In this document: one piece after another, positions 55,081 to 64,000 of the stretch
Position numbering within the stretch: position 1 is the first letter of the stretch
Layout: every line of letters starts with the position of its first letter
Assembly: GCA_029207755.1 (NCBI GenBank)
Contig: JARCOQ010000002.1
Location: 3,224,001 to 3,288,000 of the forward strand
From: Chamaea fasciata
Lineage: Eukaryota; Chordata; Aves; Passeriformes; Sylviidae
Length of the DNA: 64,000 bases
Reading direction: 5' to 3'
Notes under the pieces: generated by a model
Told to the model about the DNA's origin: nothing
The model's database searches: none
What the model saw: the letters and a program-made list of their open reading frames with translations, nothing else
Translations under genes and position numbers: made by a program

Positions 55081-55839
55081 AAAATGTGCTCTTTTGAAGG
55101 TGCCTCCCCAAACCGAATGGATTTCCTCTGTCTAATGGCAAAGGCTCTTTCCAAACACTGCATGGATTAATATTTTTCAAGGAAAAGGTCATGCAGATCC
55201 TTTCTAATGGGAGAAGAATTAAGTGACTTAGCTGACCCAGCTGATGAACAGCAGCTCCTACAGTATTAGTGGTTTCAGCTTGCCTGTTGACAGTGCTAAA
55301 ATATCCAGTGGTATTTATACTCTGTCTTCTCCTAGTGCCAAGCAGGGATAGTGGGATTCCTGACCAGAGACTGAGCTCAGACTTTCACCCTTTTAAAGCC
55401 TTACTTAGGCTTTAGGGTGAGAATAATGTGTGCTGGATCCCTGAATATCTCTTAAGACCGTGTTTTCATGTTAAGGTGTCATGCTCAGTTTTTAAAGAGA
55501 AGATTCCTGATTTTTCTGCTCAAGCACACTGAAGCTCCAAGTTACACTTATCCTCCCTTTCTATTCATTACAACTTTTTCCAATATATTCATTTCCTTCA
55601 AAACTAGAGGAACATTCCATTCCTGATTTATCTGTATCACTCTGTTGATACAAAAGCATGGCAGCAACCAAAATTTGAATTAGTGTTCCGTAAACTCCTT
55701 AACTTGCATCCCAAAAATATGCAAACATTGGCACAAGTATCTTTTGTCCTCACAGGTGACACAGCAAATGCTACAGTGAGGTCTCCTTAGTGAGACTGCA
55801 TTATCTTGACAATCAACTACCAATATTCATTAGCAACAG

Positions 55840-56280
55840 AATAAAATAACATGTTAAAATTATAGCTTTTGTAGTAAAGAAACACTGTGGTGCAGTACAT
55901 TTGACTTTTCGTAATGCCTGTCCATTTCTTTGTTAATTCACAGAATTCAATAAACCTCTGTAAATGTCCAAGCGGGTGGTGAGGTTTGGTAAGATTTTAA
56001 TGTACTGCGGTGACAGCCTTGTTCACTGTGTAATTAAGAAAAAATTAATCAAGCATTACTTTTAAATATATGGTCAAGCCCACTTACCAGCTCACAGTGG
56101 TCTTAGATGGATTTTTATTTCCATGCACAGACCAGCTTGCATTAGTGCAATGTAAATCTGCTCATTTAGTATCATTTGTAATAATAATGATTTCCATTTT
56201 TAATGTCAAGAGAAAAATCACTGGTTGCCTGCTCCAAAGAGCACTTAATGTCCATTATTGCACAGGGCGCAAATGAGTTT
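55840..56280. promoter_or_regulatory. possible conserved non-coding element
   Basis: This is complex AT-rich, repeat-free sequence with several homeodomain-type words (GTGTAATTAAG, AAATTAATCAAGC, TTTTTAATGTC, CTTAATGTCCATTATTG). The style is that of vertebrate conserved enhancers. This is an inference from motif density; no alignment was possible. Confidence 0.3.
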
Positions 56281-57191
56281 GCAAATTTAAACAGACTTTT
56301 CAGCAATAGTTATTATCTTCAGTCTATCTGGACAGGGCAGGTGTGGTGAGAGCCATTGTATTTTTATTCACAGGCATAAAAGCACTTGAAAGTCTTTAAA
56401 ATACCTAGAGCTTTTATATTTTTAAGACTGCAGGGCTATTTAAATGTATAAAAATTGAAAATCCCCTTCATGCACTGTACTACAGCTGCCATAAGTTGTG
56501 TTGATGGTGACATAATTAATTGCGTCCACTTCTTCCCTGGAACTACCTGAGGAGTATCCAGAGTGGATGAAGAGAGCAGTACATCTGAAAGAATTAAGGA
56601 AAAAAAGCAGGGAAGTTTTATAATGGCTCTGGGTACCTGTGTCTCCAGCAAAGCCAAGAGAGCAAGACTTCAGAAAATTCTTAGAGAAAAGGTGGGAAAA
56701 ACATAAACAGCAAGGGCTACATCAAGAATGCACACAGGAACAGACAGAAATACTGAGGATGAGAGATTTGCTCTTAATCTTATTTAAAAAAAGCAAGAAC
56801 TAAACCGAAACAACGACACCAAAAAAACCCACCAAACCAGTAAATACGAGTTTGAGAACTGAGTATTAACACTGTATTCTTTTGTATGCTTATTATATCT
56901 GATCTTCAGTACAGGTTCTTTTGGACATCAGAGATATCCCTTGACATTTGAACACCTTGGTACCCTCACTGTGACCTGTGAATTGTCAAATTACTGGTTA
57001 AAAAAAAGGTCCGGGTAGAGTTAAATGATCTGTAGTGCATCTCTGGAGGGCATCACCATAGAGCTGTGTAATGTCCCAAAATCCCACAGACTAAACTGGG
57101 CTGTTTTATCAGTCCAGGAGCCACACAAAGTTTTCTGTTACTAAGTCTAATAAACTTATTCTGTAGCGCCTGTGATCCTGGAATAATTTCT

Positions 57192-57247
57192 ATTTTGAAT
57201 TGTAAATAATCATTCAAAATAACTCCATTTTGAATTGCATTTGAATT
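57192..57247. repeat. cluster of ATTTTGAAT direct and inverted repeats
   Basis: ATTTTGAAT occurs at 57192-57200 and 57227-57235. Its reverse complement ATTCAAAAT lies between them at 57212-57220, and a related ATTTGAATT follows at 57239-57247. The first and inverted copies could form a 9-bp stem with an 11-base loop. Confidence 0.75.
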
Positions 57248-58553
57248 AGAACTGCACCCTTGTTGCAGTTGTGTGAGGCTCAGACCCTCACACTTCCTCC
57301 TGACTGGAACCCTTGCTGAGGATCATATATTGAGAAAAATTAAATGACCCCTGCAGGCTCATCTCCCAAGGTCACTGCTGCATCTCTTGCCAATGATTAA
57401 ATATGCATCCAGCAATCAATAACATTATATTCCCAAGGCACACGCTGTTCTTCAATTATGGTATTTAGATGTAGGGCCTCTCAGTATCATCTAGCTCAAT
57501 AATACTTTGCAGATCTCATTTTATACCAAGCTCTCCTGCCAATTCAAGGTTGGGAAAAAAATATCTGTATTTTCTGTAGGTTTCTTGTTTAACCTTCCTT
57601 CCCCAGAAGCTTTTTGTTATGTTCCGATTTCTCATTATTCCCAGCAAATAATGAATTTAATTCAAATTTAACATTATTGTGTCAATTTTACCTTCCCAAA
57701 GAGCTTTCCTCTCGATCTTTACAGCAGCCTTAGCAAAGAGCTGAGCTTCTGCCAACAGATGAACTTTGGTGGTGTTTTTACAGCACTATTATGTCCTCCA
57801 TGCATGAAACATTAAGATTACGACAGGTTGCCAGTCTGGAGGCAACAGACTGGTTAAAATGCCTCAGAGGTGCCATGCCAATCAATTCTCCTGCCTCACT
57901 CTTACTGGTCGTAGAAATATGTATTAATGAAGGGTGAATAATTAAAGAGAGGGGATGAATTACAAGGGACAAGACAATGTCACAAAAATGGGAACTCAAA
58001 AGAAAGGAGTTAAAGAGAAGGATCCAGTCTATTGAAAGACAGTAAAATCCACTGTGTGCCACTCACAGCAGCCACACATTTCCTCCTCACCTTCCTCACT
58101 CTGGCAACTCAAAGCACCGAGCTGGCCCTGAAGATGTCAGAAGCTGATCTGAAAGGCTGCAGAGAGATGGAAAACTATTTCTGCATGCAAGCCCTACAAT
58201 ATTCAGGAGTATTTGCTGTTCCTGACTCCCCAACAGCGCAGCCCTCTCAGTCCTGCAGAAGCATCACGGAAGAAAGAACTGTGTGCCCTTCAAATGCCAG
58301 AGTGAAGTTTCTAGAGGAGACATTTCAAGCACATGAGGGGAGGGCCTCCTCCACCAGGTAAATTCCTGTCAGCACACAGAGCCCCTCTTGTCTCTCAAGG
58401 AATACTGGGGATGAAGGAAATGACAAGGAAATACTGCCAAGAAGTTTTGACCTTCAGAAAAACCAACTTGTACCTGCGCATCGGGGCATGTTCTGTCTAG
58501 GTTCATATCTAGAACCATGTTGATCCCCCTGGAATACACATCTAGAAAGGATA

Positions 58554-58575
58554 GTAATAATAATCATCATCATCT
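58554..58575 (+). repeat. AAT/CAT trinucleotide patch
   Basis: A few AAT units change to CAT units, forming a short compound trinucleotide microsatellite. Confidence 0.8.
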
Positions 58576-58762
58576 CTCAGACAGCTAGAAACCTCACTAA
58601 ACCTCAATTTCATTTATTATTCCTCTTACTAACCACTTCTTTCATCAGATATCCTGGATCTCCTTTTTTAATTCTCTGAATTGCCCAGTGAAAGACAAAA
58701 CAAGTTCTGTAAGGACTCACTGCACTTGTCACTATGTCCAGCTCTGTTTTTTTTTCACTCAC

Positions 58763-58981
58763 CCCTCTCTCAAGTAATCAAGAAAGCCTCTCAGCCACGT
58801 GTCAGAAGAGGATTTCCTTCTCTCTTTGAACACAGAAACCCTCATGGCAAAGCCCACAGAGGCTGAACCAGAACCACTGCCATGGTCAATGAAACACTCT
58901 TTAAACACAACTAGCTCCTTTCCATATTCATGGAGTCCCATTTGGCTCTGACTTTCATGTTCTTGCAAGGTAATTCTGTCT
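58763..58981 (-). CDS. possible second exon of the minus-strand candidate gene
   Basis: On the minus strand this 219-base stretch is open and bounded by splice-like sites. The 5' side has a pyrimidine-rich acceptor (GACTTTTCTCCAAG then A) and the 3' side a good donor (GAGGG then GTGAGTG). Both boundaries are phase 2 and the length is exactly 73 codons. The open frame agrees with splicing from the candidate donor at the 3' end of the 59.6-60.3 kb open frame, across an intron of about 651 bases. Phase agreement alone happens one time in three. The translation has a Gly-Ser run and a basic patch but no recognisable domain. It could equally be a chance frame. Confidence 0.15.
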
Positions 58982-59628
58982 CTTGGAGAAAAGTCAATTA
59001 TGAATAAAGTCAAGGGCAATACAAGGCTAATGCAATTACAGATTAGGTTCAGGTATTAAAACCAGCCTAATAAGCCAAGTAGAAAGAGCTTGCAGTCCAA
59101 ACTAAGCCTGTGCAAATTCTGTACTCAAAACCTATGGGGTTTATCACTATCAATTTTTAAAAGTGGAAAAAATAAAAGCTGGATTGATATGAAATACCGA
59201 TTAAAATGATAATACAAGTGTTTATCCAGTTGACAGCCAAACTGCTTTTTTTTTTCACCTACTATGGAAACAAAACCAGCATGATATTTTAACAGATACC
59301 TTAAGAAAAAAATTTCACATTTCTCAGTTGGGGCTTTTTTTGTGCGTTCAAAAAACCCCCCACATTTTCTATTCCATCTCTAATAAGTAAAATATATGTT
59401 TATATCCTGACACACGACAAACATTTTATGGACACGGAATGCAATGAATGGAATGGATGAAACACGGAACAATGGATGCCACTGCATTGGTGGATATTGG
59501 AAATAGGATTCAACATAGGGCAGAAAAAAATGAAAGTATTAAAAGTGGTGATTTAAAGTAAGATTAGTTTACAGCCAACAGAGCTAATTTGCTAAGGTGT
59601 TACAGTGTGGCAGAGCGGAAAACAAACT

Positions 59629-60261
59629 TTACTCTTCTGGAACAAACTCGCTCTTATTTCCAAGAAGTTTCCTAGTTAGATGCCATTCCTGCGCCACTGA
59701 ACTTGCTAAAAGTCTAGCAGTGTTCTCAACTGATATCCCAAGAGTGCAATTTAATACAGAAAATCTTACTCTGCTGTGATGCAGATTTAAATATTCATTT
59801 TTAAACAAAGTTAGTTGCGGGGATCTGAGGTACTGGATTATTTCATTCACAACCGAGTGCAAGTCAGTAGTCTTTAGTGGATGTTTACTTCCCTGCAGAT
59901 TGTTTTCCAGCTTTTTTTTTTTTTCACAATTGTATGGCACTGTTAGCAAAGAAATTATAATTTCCACAGACAGCAGACAACTGAATTTCTCACTAACTGA
60001 AGTCTTGGTATGCTCAAGAGTATGAGATGCAGAGGGAAGTGCTATTGAACACTGAGCGAAATTCCCCTCTTTTGTGGTTAGAGTTGAGCTTATAAAAAAA
60101 CGTTCATCCTTTGGAAATGACATAGCAGTAATCTTGCTTTGAACCTTAACACATTGGAGGGGGTTTTGCTTCCATTCTGTTTGGAGCTGTGGCTCAGTGA
60201 CATTTGTTAGATTACTCAGCCACACATTCCATGGCAATCCCAGAAGGACAAGCAGCAGCAT
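59629..60261 (-). CDS. uncharacterised 210-codon ORF, candidate secreted or membrane glycoprotein exon
   Basis: I do not recognise this protein. The frame starts at a true ATG with a purine (G) at -3 and ends at TAA. Residues 2-15 are strongly hydrophobic (LLLVLLGLPW core), like a signal peptide or anchor. N-glycosylation sequons are visible as NLT and NVT at about residues 17-22, NCT near 174 and NKS near 203, with five cysteines at roughly 37, 74, 97, 113 and 175. This fits an extracellular glycoprotein domain; there is no second membrane segment. It is the longest ATG-initiated frame in the window outside a repeat. A run of 14-15 A encodes four lysines mid-frame and is a weak point. Upstream the frame stays open for ten codons (including Lys-Leu-Lys-Cys) to a TAG at 60292-60294. 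A good acceptor (TTTTCTTACCTTAG) lies at 60387 and would give a 125-base leader. GA|GTAAAGT at 59631-59633 could be a donor that overlaps the stop, so this may be an internal or first coding exon. Chance, a lineage-specific gene, or a decayed retroviral envelope relic are alternatives. Confidence 0.35.
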   Translation of the reverse strand: MLLLVLLGLPWNVWLSNLTNVTEPQLQTEWKQNPLQCVKVQSKITAMSFPKDERFFISSTLTTKEGNFAQCSIALPSASHTLEHTKTSVSEKFSCLLSVEIIISLLTVPYNCEKKKKLENNLQGSKHPLKTTDLHSVVNEIIQYLRSPQLTLFKNEYLNLHHSRVRFSVLNCTLGISVENTARLLASSVAQEWHLTRKLLGNKSEFVPEE

Positions 60262-62620
60262 TCCAAAACTTGTTTGCCAGCACTTTAACTTCTAGTGAGC
60301 CTCTTAGTGAAGACCCAGCAATTATTTATAAATTCTGTGGAGGTACTAGATTCTTTCTATTCCAAATCCACATGCAAGAATATGCCCTAAGGTAAGAAAA
60401 CAATTAAAATCCCAGCAACTCTAGATCATCCCCATTTTTCTAGAAAGTTTTCTTCTTTTTCTTATGTCTTTTTTGGAGAGGTACTACGTTAGGTGTAACA
60501 GGCTTTCCACTGGAGCTTTGACCACTCTCAGTATAAAAGCATAACAGAAAATGGAGCACAAAGATGAAAATCTCATTGCAAGTACTACCAGGGATTGTAA
60601 CACTAAACCAGAATTACAACCGTGTTCCCCAGGAATTACCATACCTGCACAACAGGGTTGTAGTCAGGTTTAAAGGATCATTACTTTTACTTTCTCATTT
60701 CCCAGGCTTCAGGCTCCTTTGGAGAACGTGGTGAGCAACACTGCCTGAACAAATACTGCTCCTGGCTCTGCCACCTGAACACTCTGAATCTTGATCACCT
60801 TCAGCCCTTCTGCCTGTCTCCACACACCTTCTTTTCCTTTGGGATTCTGAATTTAATGTAAAAACCAAAAAAAAAACAACAAACCAAAGCCCACCATATT
60901 TGCTTATAATGACTTTCATGCCATCCATTTTCTGCCTCCTGATTTCCCTAGTACCCCACTGTTTATAAAGACAAATATCTACATCTCTATGGATATATAT
61001 TTTTTAACCCCCTGGATGCAATTTAGTACTAAACTATGAGTTTAGCACACCACTTTTTATTTCTCTTGTCAGTTCTTTGCATATAACTAAGAATATTTGT
61101 TAAACCGTAATTAATTATAATTAGCTACAGGCCATTGGTGCTCAAGCTCTAGCGTTATTTGTAACTCTTCTTCATGCCTGTGAAGTAAATAAATCTAAAG
61201 TTGGCCTCTTTATAAAGGGTTATAACTGTTATAAAGTATTTGTATTGTTTTACTTATTATAGTGATCTAATTCAGATTCTAATTGTAATTCAGTGAAGTT
61301 GAAGCAGGGAGTAAATGCACTTGAAAAGGGTGGTTTTATTTCCTCACAAGGAAAAAAAGGAGGACAGTGATGTGCTAACAGCAATGATGTTCTTATGTAC
61401 TGAAAAAAATTTGAGGGAAACTCTGTGTTTAACAGTTTCCTGATTTTACCGTTGACTCTAAAATACAAAGGAAAATGTAAAACCTTTGCAATGCAGCGTA
61501 AAGTTAATCCCTGTAAGGAGGTAATGAAGCTGCTAATGTTTGGCTAAGTACCATCCTTACCTAACACAGCTCTGCAGGCACAGAAGAGCAAATGACTCCC
61601 CTCAGCCTCTGACACAACTGATCATTCATTACTGCAGGGCAGCACAGGCCAGAAGGAATATCAATCAAACCACTCTGGTGAGGGTTGCCCTTACAAAAGC
61701 AGAGCAGAAAACCAAAACACTGGTCCCAATTAGAGGCAGAGAAGACACCTGCACTCAGGATGAAACCCCTAGAACTGGTTTTCTGCCTGCTTGACCTTCT
61801 TAACTCTCCACTTAGCCACTTCAAGCGATTTCCTTTATTTGGGCTTGATTATTCATCATCTCATGCCCAGCCCTGGCAGGTGAATCAATAAATGTATATA
61901 TGTTCTGAGTAAGTTCCCACACAAAACAAACCGAAGGAAAACAAGCTGGACACCTCAAAGTGAAAATACGCTCATCGATTCTCTCCTGATTGCTATTAAC
62001 TGCTGCTGCACACTTGGCAGTGATCACCTCACGTATCCTGCAGCCTTACAGGACAGCAGGGGGCCACATAATGTAAGACATCAGGTAAATGAACTAAAAA
62101 ATGGGGTTTAAAAGGTGGTCACGGGAAGAGGAGAGAGCAGTAAAAATTTCAAGGGTAAAAATGTGAAGGAATGACAGTGGGTAAGTTAAGACGTAGAAAA
62201 TTATGTTATCATAATACAAAGTGCCCAGAAAATCGACCTGAAAACCTTTAAAGTCTGTCACTCATATAAAATTAAATACTACAGAAAAACAAACTAAGAG
62301 ACACTGTTGTGGAAATGCCAAGAGATTGTGGGGGGCAAGAAAAAGTCTCTTAGCCGAGTTCCTGCCCAGGGAATGAGGGCATCTTATTCAAGTTCTTTTT
62401 GCATGTTTGCCATCTCCTTTCAGAAATACATACTTGTTCAAGGCACAGGTTGGCCCAAAGTGCCCACCCACCAGTGAAAACTGACTGCCATCAATGAGAA
62501 ATAACAGCTATTTACAAACCTGACAATTTCCTTAAGGCGCTTAGGTAACCCTGAAGTTGGCTGGGCCGTGATGGGTGAATCACATTCCGGCAGTTCCCGC
62601 TGTGGAATCAGTGAACGTAG
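60262..62620. other. non-coding stretch upstream of the candidate ORF
   Basis: This segment holds the putative leader and acceptor of the minus-strand candidate (60262-60400). The interval 60960-61240 is AT-rich, repeat-free and contains CCGTAATTAATTATAATTAG, and is another conserved-element candidate. No promoter-like CpG island is seen upstream of the candidate gene. Open frames at 61540-61824 on opposite strands are mutual shadows without coding character. Confidence 0.45.
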
Positions 62621-62690
62621 CCACAGAGTCATAAAATGGTTTGGGTTGGGAAGGACCTTAAAGATCATAATCCTAACTGCCATGACCATC
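62621..62690 (-). mobile_element. CR1 LINE 3'-terminal fragment, minus strand
   Basis: On the plus strand the piece reads CACAGAGTCATAAAATGGTT, then TTGGGTTGGGAAGGACCTTA and AAGATCATAATCC. This is the reverse complement of the avian CR1 3' end (GATCTTTAAGGTCC, CCCAACCCAAACCAT, then a diverged ATTCTATGA-type repeat). Only about 70 bases remain, so it is a heavily 5'-truncated insertion, inactive. Confidence 0.92.
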
Positions 62691-64000
62691 ACATAATTAC
62701 CACGGTTTCCATGAGGTTATGTGTTAGAACCCCTTTCTGAGAAAGACACGCTTTAGAATAATCAAATAATATGACACTGCACCTCTCAAATGTGATTTTT
62801 TTTTTGTTATCTATGAGGATTGTTAGTGAAGAACCAGATCCTCATGTGTTCAATTCTTCATCCTGTCTTACTCATTTAACAACAGCTCTTACAACCAATG
62901 CAATCCCTGAAGAAAATTATCACACGTTTCTTCCCCATGCTCAGATCTTCCCCAAGGTGATGCAGGATCCCTTTGGAATTTGAGGTGGGACTGGCATTGC
63001 TAGAAAGGGTTTATCTTCTCTTCAGAGGGTGATTTTTCTAGATGAAGTCAGAAAACTAGACACCTAATACCCGGGAATATATTTTCTATTTGCTTATTTT
63101 AGAAAAATAAGTGAGGATATGTAAAAAATAAAATTAAAATTTCAAGAGGTGATGCACCTACTTAAAAAAAAAAAAAACAAAAAAACAAAACAAAACAAAA
63201 AAAAATCTTAAATACTGGCTAAAAATAGAAAAGGAAAAGCCAAGGCAAATAACAAAAAACTCTGGGCAAAGCTTTGATTTATAATGTCCTTTCATGGAAT
63301 CTTGAGAAAGTGCAGAACATAATAAAAATTGTCAAAGCCATTATGGTACACTGGGCTGGAGAAGTCTGTGAGAAATTGAACAGAGCTACAGGGAAAAGGA
63401 ATTGTTGCCTTGCATTGGAGAGACACCAAACCTGTATCTCCCAAGTGATATGAGACGATGGAAGTGGTAACGGATAACTTTTATCTTTGAGGAAGAAGTT
63501 TGACACAAGCAGAGACGAAAAAGCTCTAAAAAATTGCTTGGTAATCAGTTTCTAAACAAAGAATTGAGTAAATATTGGATAAATCAGGTATTAAAACCCT
63601 TGGAGCCAGGCAGAATACTATTGTTAGTGTTCTGATATGATCCTCATGAAAATGGAAGTGATTTAGTGCTCTATTTATACTCAAAGAGGAGATAACACTA
63701 AATTATTAGAAAAGTGAACAGCAACCATGTTCTGTATTAAGTAGCCTTGATAGGCTGTGTGCTATTTCTGCCTGTAACATCTGTGACTGGTGAGCATATG
63801 TATACTTTATTTAGGAATGTTGAAGGAACTGCAAAAGCGTCTCTTCTGACGTTGAAAAGAAAGTGTTTGGTTTGAAAATGTAATGGATTAAAGAAAATAT
63901 TTTCTTCATGGCTAGCTTAATAATTTTCTGCTTTATTTTGAAATTTAAAATAGAACGCAGGTGCAAAGAGTGGGTACAAAAATAACACTGAATCTTATTT
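62691..64000. other. gene-free unique sequence to the window end
   Basis: No gene is supported. The segment is AT-rich and contains the A-rich tract near 63.18 kb. Open frames at 62771-62983 and 63279-63506 are short and have no recognisable domains. Confidence 0.5.
63164..63205 (+). repeat. A-rich tract with AAAAC units
   Basis: About 42 bases are A except for interspersed C, forming AAAAAC/AAAAC units. It may be the tail of an old retroposed sequence or a simple microsatellite; no element body is recognised to its left. Confidence 0.85.

Larger units (their letters stand above)
54823..58758. other. gene-free unique sequence with a candidate conserved block
   Basis: No gene is supported. 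The segment holds the structured hairpin at 55.02-55.08 kb, a candidate conserved block at 55.84-56.28 kb and a cluster of short direct and inverted repeats at 57192-57247. An AAT/CAT trinucleotide patch lies at 58554-58575. Open frames at 57778-58062 (minus) and 58032-58361 (plus) overlap and show no family resemblance. Confidence 0.45.

Noticed and set aside
60204..60395. 63-codon plus-strand frame ending at an AAG|GTAAGA donor-like site
   Set aside because: The donor-like string is the reverse complement of the acceptor-like site of the minus-strand model. The frame overlaps the stronger minus-strand candidate and has no acceptor or family support.
1..64000. CRISPR arrays, tRNA, rRNA, snRNA, known microRNAs, mitochondrial insertions, LTR pairs
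   Set aside because: I looked for spaced identical repeats, the tRNA T-loop GTTCGA core in context, U6-type starts, a few well-known microRNA sequences and paired long repeats, and found none. Weak or diverged cases would be missed by eye.

Overview
The window looks like vertebrate, very probably avian, nuclear DNA. The direct evidence is four fragments of the CR1 LINE family with sequence typical of bird genomes, at about 24.3, 33.1, 54.5 and 62.6 kb. The background is AT-rich and CpG-poor, interspersed repeats are few, and there are no bacterial-style gene arrays. The many short open frames scattered over both strands are what chance gives in AT-rich DNA; most lack a real ATG, coding composition or splice sites that agree with them. 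I recognise no known protein-coding gene, tRNA, rRNA, snRNA, known microRNA or CRISPR array. The best overall reading is a gene desert or a very long intron.

Layout. 1-4.1 kb is AT-rich unique sequence with homeodomain-type TAATTA cores, ending at a pure 40-base T tract (4117-4156). A CpG-rich patch follows at 4.7-5.1 kb. 5-24 kb is unique DNA with A-rich tracts, a GC-richer block at 12.6-13.7 kb and a second CpG-rich patch at 21.6-21.9 kb. At 23.9-24.4 kb a strongly strand-asymmetric G/T tract is followed by a CR1 fragment. 24-47 kb is unique DNA with a degenerate CR1 fragment, a near-perfect 20-bp hairpin at 30.2 kb, and an AT-rich block at 42.0-42.4 kb that resembles a conserved non-coding element. 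At 46.5 kb there is a 28-bp tandem duplication, and at 47.2 kb a pure TATAT pentanucleotide array of about 183 bp. 54.5-55.1 kb holds the longest CR1 fragment and a two-tier 59-nt hairpin.

The one coding candidate that stands out is a 210-codon ATG-initiated frame on the minus strand at 59629-60261. It has a hydrophobic N-terminus, four N-glycosylation sequons and five cysteines, which suggests a secreted or membrane glycoprotein exon. A possible second exon, compatible in splice phase, lies at 58763-58981 on the same strand. I cannot assign it to a family. If both are real, the last part of the window carries the start of an uncharacterised minus-strand gene and the rest is its flank or a neighbour's regulatory territory. 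The conserved-element and regulatory calls are inferences from base composition and motif density, not from any alignment.
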